Below, piece by piece: positions 22,912 to 30,156 of a stretch of 33,977 bases of DNA. Position 1 is the stretch's first letter, and every line of letters begins with the position of its first letter. The stretch spans positions 1 through 33,977 of the IMG/VR virus record IMGVR_UViG_3300008120_001356. One strand, written 5' to 3'. Source of the DNA: a virus. Position numbers and translations under genes: made by a program. The notes beneath the pieces were generated by a model. It was not told where the DNA came from. It saw only the letters and a program-made list of their open reading frames with translations, and searched no databases.

Positions 22912-23440
22912 TTTCCCTATTGACGATTTAACTCCTGAGCAAATGCAATTTATCCAAAACAAGCTACTCGCAAAACAAACTTACGATCTTTTCAATAAAC
23001 TTGAAAATATGCAAAACGAATTTAAGTCACTTAAAACAGACTATGAGATCTTAAAGCAAACACAACAAAACACCATTGAAGTTGCCGCAAACAGCTTAAG
23101 AGTCAAGCAAGGGCGATTTGAGTTTATAAACCAAGGAGACTTCGGGAGATTCTTTTCAGTATCTCTTAGCTCAGTCAGTGTTGGAAAATTACTTAAAATA
23201 GTCGGGCTGGCTCAACCAAGCAGGAGAGGTGGCACAGTTCCGTATCGGAGTGTTGTTGGTAAATATGCCCAAGTTACAGCAAATGGGACTTACAGCGTCA
23301 CACAATGGCATTACGAAAACTGCATGGACAAAATAGATAATTGGCTTAAGGATAACGAATATTTTGAACAATTTTACTCCATCCAAGACGAAAAAGAATT
23401 AAAAGAGTTTGTTGACGAATTATACGAATCCATCTTTTGA
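22895..23440 (+). CDS. Hypothetical DNA-binding-like early protein paired with DUF3102
   Basis: 181 residues. N-terminal coiled coil (EQMQFIQNKLLAKQTYDLFN, EFKSLKTDYEILK). The C-terminal part (residues 85-150) reads FFSVSLSSVSVGKLLKIVGL, SRRGGTVPYR and SVTQWHYENCMDKIDNWL, a pattern like a small winged helix often found at the end of phage antirepressor or Roi-like proteins. It overlaps the preceding gene by 17 bases. AT-rich like its neighbours. Could be an antirepressor partner; this is inference. Confidence 0.55.
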   Translation: MSDLINFPIDDLTPEQMQFIQNKLLAKQTYDLFNKLENMQNEFKSLKTDYEILKQTQQNTIEVAANSLRVKQGRFEFINQGDFGRFFSVSLSSVSVGKLLKIVGLAQPSRRGGTVPYRSVVGKYAQVTANGTYSVTQWHYENCMDKIDNWLKDNEYFEQFYSIQDEKELKEFVDELYESIF

Positions 23441-23452
23441 GGAGGTGAGAAA

Positions 23453-23635
23453 ATGAACTGTGCGGATGCAGATTTTGTCTACGGCGTGAAAAGTCACATC
23501 GAAGCTGAGTTGGACAAGCTCACGAAGATGGAGCAGGCACTAGCCATCATATGCAACGGAGACTTGCCTGAGTCAGTCAGACAGGAACACGCGGACTATT
23601 GTGAGTTTTTGAAAAATTTCTACTTGGAGGTGTGA
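23453..23635 (+). CDS. Hypothetical small acidic protein (60 residues)
   Basis: Starts after GAGGAGGTGAGAAA. Almost entirely helical (VYGVKSHIEAELDKLTKMEQ, ALAIICNGDLPESV, EFLKNFYLEV), with three Cys. Function unknown. It lies one base from the next small gene. Confidence 0.55.
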   Translation: MNCADADFVYGVKSHIEAELDKLTKMEQALAIICNGDLPESVRQEHADYCEFLKNFYLEV

Positions 23636-23636
23636 C

Positions 23637-23789
23637 ATGTTATTTGATTCTAAGTTGGACAAGCTCGGCGACGTGTTCGTGACGTTGGGGCTAGCTCAGA
23701 AGCACGGCATCAGCTTCAGCGAGTATGTGGAGATGGTCAGATCTGGACGATGGAAGGAGGTGACAGAAATCGATGCGAGATGTTCTTAA
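23637..23789 (+). CDS. Hypothetical small protein (50 residues)
   Basis: MLFDSKLDKLGDVFVTLGLA followed by QKHGISFSEYVEMVRSGRWK. A helix-turn-helix-like pattern (two helices joined by HGISF) is possible. TTGGAGGTGTGAC precedes the ATG. The C-terminus overlaps the next tiny gene. No family recognised. Confidence 0.55.
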   Translation: MLFDSKLDKLGDVFVTLGLAQKHGISFSEYVEMVRSGRWKEVTEIDARCS

Positions 23790-23853
23790 GTCAATGGCAC
23801 TTGGTGGACTGTTCGCAATTATTCTTAGTCTCGGTTTTCTGTATGGCATGTAA
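23773..23853 (+). CDS. Tiny single-pass membrane protein (26 residues)
   Basis: MRDVLKSMALGGLFAIILSL then GFLYGM: one hydrophobic helix with a positively charged start. AAGGAGGTGAC lies before it within the preceding gene. Short proteins of this kind are often overlooked in phage early operons; function unknown. Confidence 0.45.
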   Translation: MRDVLKSMALGGLFAIILSLGFLYGM

Positions 23854-23856
23854 AAA

Positions 23857-23876
23857 CCACCTGCGGGAACAGGTGG
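23857..23876 (-). terminator. Hairpin that reads as a terminator on the minus strand
   Basis: CCACCTG and CAGGTGG pair around CGGGAA. On the plus strand no T run follows, but on the minus strand the stem is followed by TTTTTA. No minus-strand gene ends here, so it may instead stabilise or process the early transcript. Confidence 0.45.
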
Positions 23877-23923
23877 CGAGGTAAATATTTATCAAATCAA
23901 TTCTACCACAAAGGAGCGAAAGT

Positions 23924-24394
23924 ATGAAGCTGTACGAGCTATCGGAAACTTATGCAAAAGTTTTAGACCTGATCGAAGCTGGCGAGGAGCTAGGCGACAC
24001 TCTTGAGGCGATTGAGGAAGCCATTGAGCTGAAGGTGGAGAACATCGCCAAGGTCATGAAAACCGTCGAAGGCGAGGCGGAAATCATCCGTGAGGAAGAG
24101 AAGCGTCTGGCTGATCGCAGGAGAGCGCTCGAAGCAGAGGTAGGCAGACTCAAGGCATACGTCGAGAGCAACATGAGAGCGGCAGGCATTGACAAGGTCA
24201 AGGGGAGGCTCTTTACCCTTGCGTTCCAGAAGAACCCTCCAAGCGTTGAGGTAATGGATGAGTCACTCATTCCATCGGACTACATCAAGACGGTCACCAG
24301 CGTGGACAAAAAGCTCATCTTGGAGGCACTTAAAAGCGGACATTCCGTGTCTGGTTGCTCGCTGAGTCAGTCAGAAAGTTTGAGGATACGATGA
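23924..24394 (+). CDS. Siphovirus Gp157 family protein
   Basis: 156 residues with the family's order: ELSETYAKVLDLIEAGE, a central helix pair, EEEKRLADRRRALEAEVGRLKAY, then RLFTLAFQKNPPSVEV and the SLRIR end. Associated with phage resistance when carried on plasmids in Streptococcus thermophilus, but its normal job is unknown. It is nearly always next to recombination genes, as here with ERF and SSB. AAGGAGCGAAAGT precedes the ATG, and ATGA overlaps the next gene. Confidence 0.85.
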   Translation: MKLYELSETYAKVLDLIEAGEELGDTLEAIEEAIELKVENIAKVMKTVEGEAEIIREEEKRLADRRRALEAEVGRLKAYVESNMRAAGIDKVKGRLFTLAFQKNPPSVEVMDESLIPSDYIKTVTSVDKKLILEALKSGHSVSGCSLSQSESLRIR

Positions 24395-24948
24395 TGAGAT
24401 CAGAGAGCATAGCAAAAATCACTCAAGCACTGGTTAACTTTCACTCGGAAATAAAAAGCATCTCAAACGATGCCGTCAATCCGCACTTCAAATCAAAGTA
24501 CACCACACTAGATCACATGATTGACCACACCAAACCAATCCTTTCAAAGCATGGTCTCGCTGTCATCCAGTTTCCTGGTGGCGATGGGGAGAGAATCACC
24601 ATCAAGACGCTCATCTCTCATGTATCAGGAGAGTGGATAGAGAGTGAACCATTAACATTGAAACCAGCCAAGACTGACCCACAGGGAGCAGGCTCGGCCA
24701 TCACTTACGGCAGACGCTACAGCTATGCGGCGGCACTCTCCCTCTCCTTGGGAGACGATGACGACGGGAACGCAGCTAGCCAACCGAAAACGACGATGGC
24801 GGTTGTCAAATCAAAGTATCAGCTAGGCAAAGGTAGCTTGGATGGATTCGAAGAGTGGGCTAAAAAGATGACGGCAGAGGGTCAGACTCTGGAGCAGATG
24901 GATGAGATGCTGACCAAGGCACTTATGAAAAAGGAGCGAAAAGAATGA
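24391..24948 (+). CDS. erf: ERF-family single-strand annealing recombinase
   Basis: 185 residues. Binds single-stranded DNA and anneals complementary strands for phage recombination or circularisation. Family signs: AKITQALVNFHSEIKSISND, NPHFKSKYTTLDHMIDHTKPIL, HVSGEWIESEPL and the glycine-loop GAGSAITYGRRYSYAAALSL ending in DDDD. The start is the first of two ATG codons, overlapping the Gp157 stop. It ends four bases inside the SSB gene. No exonuclease partner is seen next to it. Confidence 0.9.
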   Translation: MMRSESIAKITQALVNFHSEIKSISNDAVNPHFKSKYTTLDHMIDHTKPILSKHGLAVIQFPGGDGERITIKTLISHVSGEWIESEPLTLKPAKTDPQGAGSAITYGRRYSYAAALSLSLGDDDDGNAASQPKTTMAVVKSKYQLGKGSLDGFEEWAKKMTAEGQTLEQMDEMLTKALMKKERKE

Positions 24949-25307
24949 ACAAGATCGTGATCACAGGCAGATGGACGAAAGACATCGAGGTTAAGACAGT
25001 CCAGAACACATCCCTCGCCAAGTCTACCATCGCGGTGGATGAGGGATACGGGGACAAAAAGGTTACATATTTCTTCGACGTTGATGTCTGGGGTAAGCAA
25101 GCGGACAACGTGTCAAAGTACTCGGGCAAAGGTCGCAAAGTCCTGATCGAGGGAAGATTGCGTCAGGAGTCGTGGGAAAAAGACGGTCAAAAGCGGACAG
25201 CGGTCAAGATCGTCGCGGAGAATGTTGAGTTTCTCGACGCACCGAAACCCACCGACCACCTCGCTCCACCTGAGGGGACTCCATACGATGGAGACCTACC
25301 CTTCTGA
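24945..25307 (+). CDS. ssb: Single-stranded DNA-binding protein
   Basis: 120 residues with one OB fold: NKIVITGRWTKDIEVKTVQN, KKVTYFFDVDVWGKQADNVS, KGRKVLIEGRLRQESWEKDG and VKIVAENVEFL. The C-terminus ends YDGDLPF, the acidic tip by which SSB recruits partner proteins. Length is short for a cellular SSB but usual in phages. AAGGAGCGAAAAGA precedes the ATG. Works with ERF in recombination and at the replication fork. Confidence 0.93.
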   Translation: MNKIVITGRWTKDIEVKTVQNTSLAKSTIAVDEGYGDKKVTYFFDVDVWGKQADNVSKYSGKGRKVLIEGRLRQESWEKDGQKRTAVKIVAENVEFLDAPKPTDHLAPPEGTPYDGDLPF

Positions 25308-25633
25308 TGGAACTCACGGACATCACGGCAGAGATCTACGAGGTCTCTCAGCGATTGGGACAAGCCTCAAAATCACTTTATAAACTCGGCAAGGAGAAAG
25401 CTGAAACGGAGCGGGTCTATCGTACTAGACTCGCTCAAGAGATATTGATACTTAGGGCGGATGGCATGCCTGTGGCGATGATTGCAGACGTAGCGAGGGG
25501 AAACATAGGGGACATCATGTTCCAGCGGGATGCGGCGGATGCCAAGTTTCGAGCGGCACTTGAGAGTCTCGGTGCGCTCCAGAGTCAGCTATCGGCGTTG
25601 CAGTCGATACTCAAGGTGCAACAGGACATATGA
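25307..25633 (+). CDS. Conserved phage protein of unknown function (coiled coil)
   Basis: 108 residues, nearly all helical: EIYEVSQRLGQASKSLYKLG, RTRLAQEILILRADGMPVAM, IADVARGNIGDIMFQRDAAD and a final coiled coil ending SILKVQQDI. Similar proteins appear between SSB and replication genes of Firmicutes phages, where no function is known to me. It overlaps its neighbours by one and four bases. Confidence 0.6.
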   Translation: MELTDITAEIYEVSQRLGQASKSLYKLGKEKAETERVYRTRLAQEILILRADGMPVAMIADVARGNIGDIMFQRDAADAKFRAALESLGALQSQLSALQSILKVQQDI

Positions 25634-25914
25634 TGCACCCGAAACCCACTCACAAACGATTGAAGAAAACAGCCAAGCAACGCGGAGCCATCTCCACCAA
25701 GGTGCGGAACCAACTGAAAGTTCGCTCCGACGGAATATGTGAGCGGTGCCGATCACGAGTAGCCGTGCATGCGGCTCACATCACCCGAAGATGGAAGCTA
25801 GCGGAGACGACGGTGGATGATTTGCTCCATCTTTGCTTAGAATGCCACATCTGGGCTGATGGGACGGAAGCTGGACGAAAGTATCTGAAGGACAAGGAAA
25901 ACCATGTCACGTGA
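25630..25914 (+). CDS. HNH endonuclease-like protein (early operon)
   Basis: 94 residues. It has an HNH/treble-clef pattern: CERCRSRVAVHAAHI (Cys pair, then His-Ala-Ala-His), followed by LLHLCLECHIWADG with a second Cys pair and His. The N-terminus is basic. Early-operon HNH proteins of this size are common; it may be a nicking enzyme near the origin or a homing-type remnant. Its stop codon lies within the tandem palindromes at 25906-25936. Confidence 0.75.
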   Translation: MMHPKPTHKRLKKTAKQRGAISTKVRNQLKVRSDGICERCRSRVAVHAAHITRRWKLAETTVDDLLHLCLECHIWADGTEAGRKYLKDKENHVT

Positions 25915-25936
25915 CAGTCACGTGACAGTCACGGGA
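25906..25936. repeat. Tandem palindromes GTCACGTGAC with an 11-base period
   Basis: GTCACGTGAC at 25906-25915 and 25917-25926, then a third partial copy GTCACGGGA at 25928-25936. Each complete copy is a 10-base perfect palindrome, and the spacing places them on one face of the helix. They lie just before the replication initiator gene and could be a binding site for it or for a regulator. Confidence 0.6.
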
Positions 25937-25948
25937 GAAGGTGAATGA

Positions 25949-26746
25949 GTGACGATCAAGTGGATCAAGATTACAACCGATATGTTCAATGACGAAAAAA
26001 TCACCCTGATCGAGTCGATGCCAGATGGCGAATCACTCCTCATCATCTGGTTGAAAATTCTAACGTTAGGTGGACGTTGTAATGCAAATGGGGAGATCAT
26101 TCTAGCAGAAAACGTGCCATACACAGACCAAATGTTAGCGACTATATTCAAAAAAAATGTGGCAACTGTGAGGATGGCTTTAGATGTTTTTGAGCAGTTT
26201 GGCATGATTCACTATGACGGGAAAACCATCATAATTACGAACTGGGAAAAGCATCAAAACGTTGATGGGATGCAGAAAATTCGCAATCAGAACAGGGAAA
26301 GATTCAAGAAATTTTATGAAAAAAAGAAAGCTGAAAAGTCTAATGAAATCCTAACAGATTCTAACGTTAGGTCTAACGTTAGACTAACGCAACCTAACGC
26401 AACAGATAAAGAATTAGAATTAGATAATATATATATATTGTCGAGTTGCATTAATCACCTTAATTCAATGGCTGGAACCAACTACAAAACAAACTCAAAA
26501 TCAACTCGGAGACTACTCAATGCTCGCATCTCCGAAGGTCACTCACTCGACGACATCAAAAAGGTCATCGACATCAAGGTGGCTGAGTGGAAAGGCACCA
26601 ACATGGCAACCTATCTCCGACCTGAGACTCTCTTCGGGACAAAGTTCGAAAGTTACCTCAACCAAGCACCCGCCACAAAGTATGACCACAAGGAAGAGCT
26701 AGGGAGGAGGTTTGAAAATGTCGATGAGGAACCTCTTTGGACTTGA
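25949..26746 (+). CDS. Replication initiator / replisome organizer (phage_rep_org_N plus conserved C-terminus)
   Basis: 265 residues. Residues 1-110 form the winged-helix replisome organizer domain: IKWIKITTDMFNDEKITLIE, DGESLLIIWLKILTLGGRCN and MALDVFEQFGMIHYDG. Residues 168-245 are the DnaD-like conserved phage C-terminus (SCINHLNSMAGTNYKTNS, RLLNARISEGHSLDDIKKVI, MATYLRPETLFGTKFESYL). It should bind origin repeats and help load the helicase encoded next. The linker at residues 134-164 is encoded by the iteron array, the usual place of an origin. GTG start after AGAAGGTGAATGA. Confidence 0.88.
   Translation: MTIKWIKITTDMFNDEKITLIESMPDGESLLIIWLKILTLGGRCNANGEIILAENVPYTDQMLATIFKKNVATVRMALDVFEQFGMIHYDGKTIIITNWEKHQNVDGMQKIRNQNRERFKKFYEKKKAEKSNEILTDSNVRSNVRLTQPNATDKELELDNIYILSSCINHLNSMAGTNYKTNSKSTRRLLNARISEGHSLDDIKKVIDIKVAEWKGTNMATYLRPETLFGTKFESYLNQAPATKYDHKEELGRRFENVDEEPLWT
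26351..26440. other. ori: Probable origin of replication: CTAAC iterons and AT-rich unwinding region
   Basis: CTAAC-type repeats begin at 26351, 26361, 26373, 26384 and 26394, with a period of 10-12 bases. Two of them are complete palindromes, CTAACGTTAG (26361-26370 and 26373-26382). An AT-rich stretch follows at 26404-26439, including ATATATATAT. One more copy, TTCTAACGTTAGG, stands alone at 26058-26070 in the same gene. Iterons plus a melting region within the initiator gene is the usual plan in phages with this initiator type. Confidence 0.8.
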
Positions 26747-27998
26747 GGAAAAGGAAAACTTTCTACGAGCGGAGCAATCGGTCATCGGGGCTGTCCTCCT
26801 CGACAACTCCGTGCTTGATGATCTGGAGCTAAATGCGGAGGACTTTTCGACGGAGCGGCATCGCCTACTCTGGAAAGTGATGAGATACCAGCATGAACGA
26901 AACGAACCGATTGACATTGTGACCCTCGCCACAGCTGCCATGCGATACGGCAGGCTCGACGAGATCGGCATAGACTACATCACCCAACTCGCAAGCTCAG
27001 TCTACTCGACCAACGTCAAGCACCATGCCCAGATCATCCAGCAACACACAAGGATAATTAAGGCTCACGACATCTCCGACAAAATCAAGGAAATCTCTTT
27101 GACAACCGAACAGGACGAGTTTTACGACCAAGTGGACAAGCTCATCATGGGCTTAAGACCAAACACAACGGGCAAGCTCAAAGGATTCGCGGAGACGGAG
27201 AGAGAGTTCTTCGAGTTTCTCGACACGCACACATCCACTATCAAAACAGGGCTACCCAGCTTTGACGAATGGAGTGGGGGCATCGGACGCGGATGGCTCT
27301 ATATCCTAGCAGGGCGCCCATCCATCGGAAAGACGGCCAAAGCTCTCCAGATGGCCCAGGGGATGGCGCAAGCGGGGAACATCCTCATCTGGTCACAGGA
27401 GATGACGTTCAACCAGCTTAAAGCAAGGATGCTCTCCAATCTTTCGGGCATCAACTACTCCAAGATCAGGCGAAAGACTCTGGACTTTAACGACAAACTG
27501 AGACTCAAAGAGACTTACGAAAAAGTCAGCAAACTGCCGATCATCGTCGAGGACTCCGGGGGAGTCACCATCGAACACATTAGATCTACTGCACGCCAGA
27601 TTAGACGCACCAAGGGAGAGATTGCAGGGATATTCGTGGATTATCTCACCAAAATGGACATCCGCCAAGAGAAAGGGCAAGTCTGGTCCAGGGCTGTCGG
27701 CGAGGTCTCGAAGAAATCCAAGTGGCTCGCTCAAGAACTTGAATGTCCCTTTATCATGCTGGCCCAGCTCTCAAGAGAGGGAGCCAAGGAGGAACCGCAA
27801 CTCCATCACTTGAGGGACTCGGGAGAAATCGAGCAGGACGCGGATATGGTGGAGTTCCTCTGGGAGGGCGAGGAGAAAAGCACTCAAGGGACGATCGTCA
27901 ACTCCACAATCGCGAAGGGCAGGGAAACGGGGACAAGAAAGTTCAAATATCTCTTTAGGGGGCATATCCAGAGGTATGAAGATTACAAACTACAGTGA
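26718..27998 (+). CDS. dnaB: Replicative DNA helicase, DnaB family
   Basis: 426 residues. The N-terminal helicase-binding domain opens AEQSVIGAVLLDNSVLDDLE. The RecA-like motor has Walker A GRPSIGKT at 199-206, the GIFVDYLTKMD strand of Walker B, and the RDSGEIEQDADMV signature of DnaB. ATG at 26718 with GGAGG seven bases before it is chosen over the upstream TTG. It overlaps the initiator gene by 29 bases. No DnaC-type loader gene is found, so loading must use the initiator or a host protein. Confidence 0.95.
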   Translation: MSMRNLFGLEEKENFLRAEQSVIGAVLLDNSVLDDLELNAEDFSTERHRLLWKVMRYQHERNEPIDIVTLATAAMRYGRLDEIGIDYITQLASSVYSTNVKHHAQIIQQHTRIIKAHDISDKIKEISLTTEQDEFYDQVDKLIMGLRPNTTGKLKGFAETEREFFEFLDTHTSTIKTGLPSFDEWSGGIGRGWLYILAGRPSIGKTAKALQMAQGMAQAGNILIWSQEMTFNQLKARMLSNLSGINYSKIRRKTLDFNDKLRLKETYEKVSKLPIIVEDSGGVTIEHIRSTARQIRRTKGEIAGIFVDYLTKMDIRQEKGQVWSRAVGEVSKKSKWLAQELECPFIMLAQLSREGAKEEPQLHHLRDSGEIEQDADMVEFLWEGEEKSTQGTIVNSTIAKGRETGTRKFKYLFRGHIQRYEDYKLQ

Positions 27999-28155
27999 AT
28001 ACGAGGCTGTCCTGAAGCGAATCGTCAAAGGTGCGGAGTATCTGGAGAACCCCATGATCAAACCAGAGGACTACGAAAAAGGAATCAAGCTCTATGACCA
28101 ATTGGTGGAGCTGGCGATCGAGTACAGGAGGACCCATGCAGATTCTACGGATTGA
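27976..28155 (+). CDS. Small hypothetical protein between helicase and RusA (59 residues)
   Basis: KITNYSEYEAVLKRIVKGAE, then MIKPEDYEKGIKLYDQLVEL and AIEYRRTHADSTD. All helical and acidic-basic mixed. It overlaps the helicase end by 23 bases and the RusA start by 20, which suggests coupled translation. The ribosome site is weak (GAGGT directly before the ATG). Function unknown. Confidence 0.5.
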   Translation: MKITNYSEYEAVLKRIVKGAEYLENPMIKPEDYEKGIKLYDQLVELAIEYRRTHADSTD

Positions 28156-28489
28156 GGGCATCCCACCCACGCAAAATGAGTTCCGACGCATGCACCATTT
28201 TGAAATCGCCAAGCGAAAGAAAGAATGGGAAGCAGCTGTCATGATTGAGGTCAAGCGGCAGTCTATCCAAAAAGTCGACAAAGTCAAAATGAGATACATA
28301 TTCCACTTTGCCAACAACCGACGCAGAGACTCGGACAACTACGCAACCTCATGCAAATTTATCCAAGATGGACTCGTCAAAGCGGGAATCCTTCCAGACG
28401 ACGACTTTGAGCATGTGGTGGAACTCGCGATTGGGCGCGGACGGAACGACAAGAAACCCTACATCGAGATAGAGATGGTGGACATATGA
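28136..28489 (+). CDS. rusA: RusA-like Holliday junction resolvase
   Basis: 117 residues. Cuts four-way DNA junctions made by recombination during replication. Family signs are the N-terminal LRIEGIPPTQNEFRRM, the metal-binding motif RRRDSDNYATSCKFIQDGLV with two Asp, and GILPDDDFEHVVEL with the Asp cluster. ATG at 28136 after AGGAGGACCC is preferred over the upstream start. Together with ERF and SSB it makes up the recombination set. Confidence 0.9.
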   Translation: MQILRIEGIPPTQNEFRRMHHFEIAKRKKEWEAAVMIEVKRQSIQKVDKVKMRYIFHFANNRRRDSDNYATSCKFIQDGLVKAGILPDDDFEHVVELAIGRGRNDKKPYIEIEMVDI

Positions 28490-28719
28490 CCGACGACCAG
28501 AAAAGACGCATCTTCCAGAAAGTCAAATCCATGACGACAGCGCAATACTGGGACTGGCTCGAGAGAGTGAACACCCAAGCCTACCTGATCGGGCAAGACC
28601 ACATGACAGAGGCGATGGGATGTCACTCTCGTATCTCAAAGAAAATGGTGCAGGAAGTAAAGACGAAGGCAGCTCAAATCCGCGAAGAATGGGACGGGAT
28701 AGTGATGGTGAATGAATAG
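28486..28719 (+). CDS. Hypothetical helical early protein (77 residues)
   Basis: TDDQKRRIFQKVKSMTTAQY, WDWLERVNTQAYLIGQDHMT, then KMVQEVKTKAAQIREEWDG. It overlaps RusA by four bases (ATGA) and the next gene by eight. The arrangement of two helix pairs recalls small phage proteins of unknown role; nothing more specific is visible. Confidence 0.55.
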   Translation: MTDDQKRRIFQKVKSMTTAQYWDWLERVNTQAYLIGQDHMTEAMGCHSRISKKMVQEVKTKAAQIREEWDGIVMVNE

Positions 28720-29476
28720 GCTAGCGATACTCAAAGAGATCACCAAGCTAACGGAGACGCATTGCAGACGGTGCGAAGTGACAGAGATGATCAACACGAG
28801 AAAAGGAACGATGAAATTTTGCATCGAGAGTTGTCCTATCGGCAAAGAGTTTCAAAAGCTCGGCGAGATGCTTGCCCCGAGGAAAACTCCTAAATTTAAC
28901 GCAAGGGATAACCCGATAAGCGAAAGGTACAAACACATTACCAAGGAAATCATTGAGAGGGAGCTGGCGACTGAAAAGACTTATGCGGAAATCGAAAATC
29001 ATTTAGGGATACCACGCAACTGCTTGAGGCATCACCTAAAAATGCACGGCATCAAAGGCAGACGGCGAACATGGGAAAGACACACATTAAAACCCGTGAC
29101 GGTGGCCGAAAGATACCCTCACATCACTAAAGAGATGGTCCAGGCAGAGATGGATAGTGATAAAAGCTATCGCGACATCGAAAAAAGTCTAAAAATCCCA
29201 AAAGGCTCACTTAAATATCACCTGAACTTACACGGCATCCAAGGCAGAGGCAGAGGCAAAGGAAAAGGCAAGAAAAAGAAACGATATAAAAAAATCTACA
29301 CTTTGGTGGACAAGTATCCACACGTCACCAAGGAGCTGATTTTGACTCAGCTAAGCACAGGTAAAACGTACAGTGCAATCGAGCAAGAAATCGGCATCGC
29401 CCCGAACACAATGCACCGTCATCTCAAAGCTCACGGCATACCGCAAAGGACGAGGGGGAGGAAGCAAAAAATCTAA
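28712..29476 (+). CDS. Zinc-finger protein with three tandem helix-turn-helix repeats
   Basis: 254 residues. A short zinc finger has Cys18, Cys21, Cys37 and Cys41 (HCRRCEV, FCIESCP). Three about 45-residue repeats follow at 73-117, 135-178 and 202-246, each reading Y-x-H-[IV]-T-K-E, a variable helix, KTYAEIENHLGIP-like turn, then a basic helix ending HGI. A very basic linker (residues 179-195, GKGKGKKKKRYKK) separates repeats two and three. It is probably a sequence-specific DNA-binding regulator reading a long site of three steps. No named family is known to me. Confidence 0.7.
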   Translation: MNRLAILKEITKLTETHCRRCEVTEMINTRKGTMKFCIESCPIGKEFQKLGEMLAPRKTPKFNARDNPISERYKHITKEIIERELATEKTYAEIENHLGIPRNCLRHHLKMHGIKGRRRTWERHTLKPVTVAERYPHITKEMVQAEMDSDKSYRDIEKSLKIPKGSLKYHLNLHGIQGRGRGKGKGKKKKRYKKIYTLVDKYPHVTKELILTQLSTGKTYSAIEQEIGIAPNTMHRHLKAHGIPQRTRGRKQKI

Positions 29477-29934
29477 TGGAACTCACTATCAACCAATCGC
29501 AGGTGCTGGAGTGCATCAAACAAGGGATACATAACCACATCGACATTCGAAATCAGACAGAAATCCGACTCGACCGCGTCCAAGAGGCGATTCATTCACT
29601 CCGACGCAAAAAGGCCATCTATCCCAAGCCTGGCGTCAGAGGACAGTATGAGGTGCTTATTCCAGACTACAGCCTAAGACAAGTCACACGAACACGAAAG
29701 CCATCGCAGAAAAAGTCAATTCAGAACTCTATCACCAATCTGATACGAGACATCCCAGAGGAGATGCGTGAGAGGGTCAAAAGTCTCCACGAGTTACCGC
29801 GTAGTCAGATTGTGAGGGAGACAGGGCTTAGCAAAATGCAAGTCTGCCTCATATTGGACAAGCTCCGCACCGATGGCAAACTCCCAAGGAGGGTTGAAAA
29901 TGATGACGATATTGCTTTTCATTTCGATAATTAA
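29476..29934 (+). CDS. Double winged-helix DNA-binding protein
   Basis: 152 residues. Residues 1-65 look like a winged helix (TINQSQVLECIKQGIHNHID, RVQEAIHSLRRKKAIYPKPG). Residues 100-150 look like a second HTH (LHELPRSQIVRETGLSKMQV, CLILDKLRTDGKLPRRV). Between them is a basic linker. It starts at the last base of the preceding gene, so the two DNA-binding proteins are coupled and may act together in the early-to-late switch. Confidence 0.6.
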   Translation: MELTINQSQVLECIKQGIHNHIDIRNQTEIRLDRVQEAIHSLRRKKAIYPKPGVRGQYEVLIPDYSLRQVTRTRKPSQKKSIQNSITNLIRDIPEEMRERVKSLHELPRSQIVRETGLSKMQVCLILDKLRTDGKLPRRVENDDDIAFHFDN

Positions 29935-30001
29935 CCTGATTGTCAACATCGGTATCCTGACCACCATGGTCATCATTATTTTTAAGGAGGCGGTAGAGTG
30001 A
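29900..30001 (+). CDS. Tiny single-pass membrane protein (33 residues)
   Basis: MMTILLFISIINLIVNIGIL then TTMVIIIFKEAVE: one long hydrophobic helix with an acidic end. A perfect AAGGAGGGTTGAAA precedes the ATG, and the stop overlaps the next GTG (GTGA). It is a real translation candidate despite its size. Function unknown. Confidence 0.6.
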   Translation: MMTILLFISIINLIVNIGILTTMVIIIFKEAVE

Positions 30002-30156
30002 AAAAGGTAACCTGCCCCGACTGCAAAGGTCATGGCTACCATCTCATCGACGGCACAGCGGAACCGTGCCAAGGGTGCCACGCGAATGGGTACCTCATCT
30101 ACGTGGAGGAAAGCGAAGCCTATGGCAACGATTGCAAAGGAGGGACATGCGAGTGA
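29998..30156 (+). CDS. Small zinc-binding protein with two CxxCxGxG-like motifs (52 residues)
   Basis: GTG start after AAGGAGGCGGTAGA. CPDCKGHG at residues 6-13 and CQGCHANG at 24-31 form a DnaJ-type zinc site. The size and double motif also recall anti-TRAP (RtpA) of Bacillus, which binds an RNA-binding protein; homology is not shown. Two more Cys lie in the tail. It overlaps the next gene by ten bases. Confidence 0.6.
   Translation: MKKVTCPDCKGHGYHLIDGTAEPCQGCHANGYLIYVEESEAYGNDCKGGTCE

Noticed and set aside
24882-25138. Minus-strand frames over the ERF-SSB border
   Set aside because: Antisense shadows of two confidently identified genes.
25906-26400. Possible CRISPR array
   Set aside because: Repeat units are only 10-12 bases with no spacers of 30 or more bases. 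Both sets are better explained as protein-binding sites.
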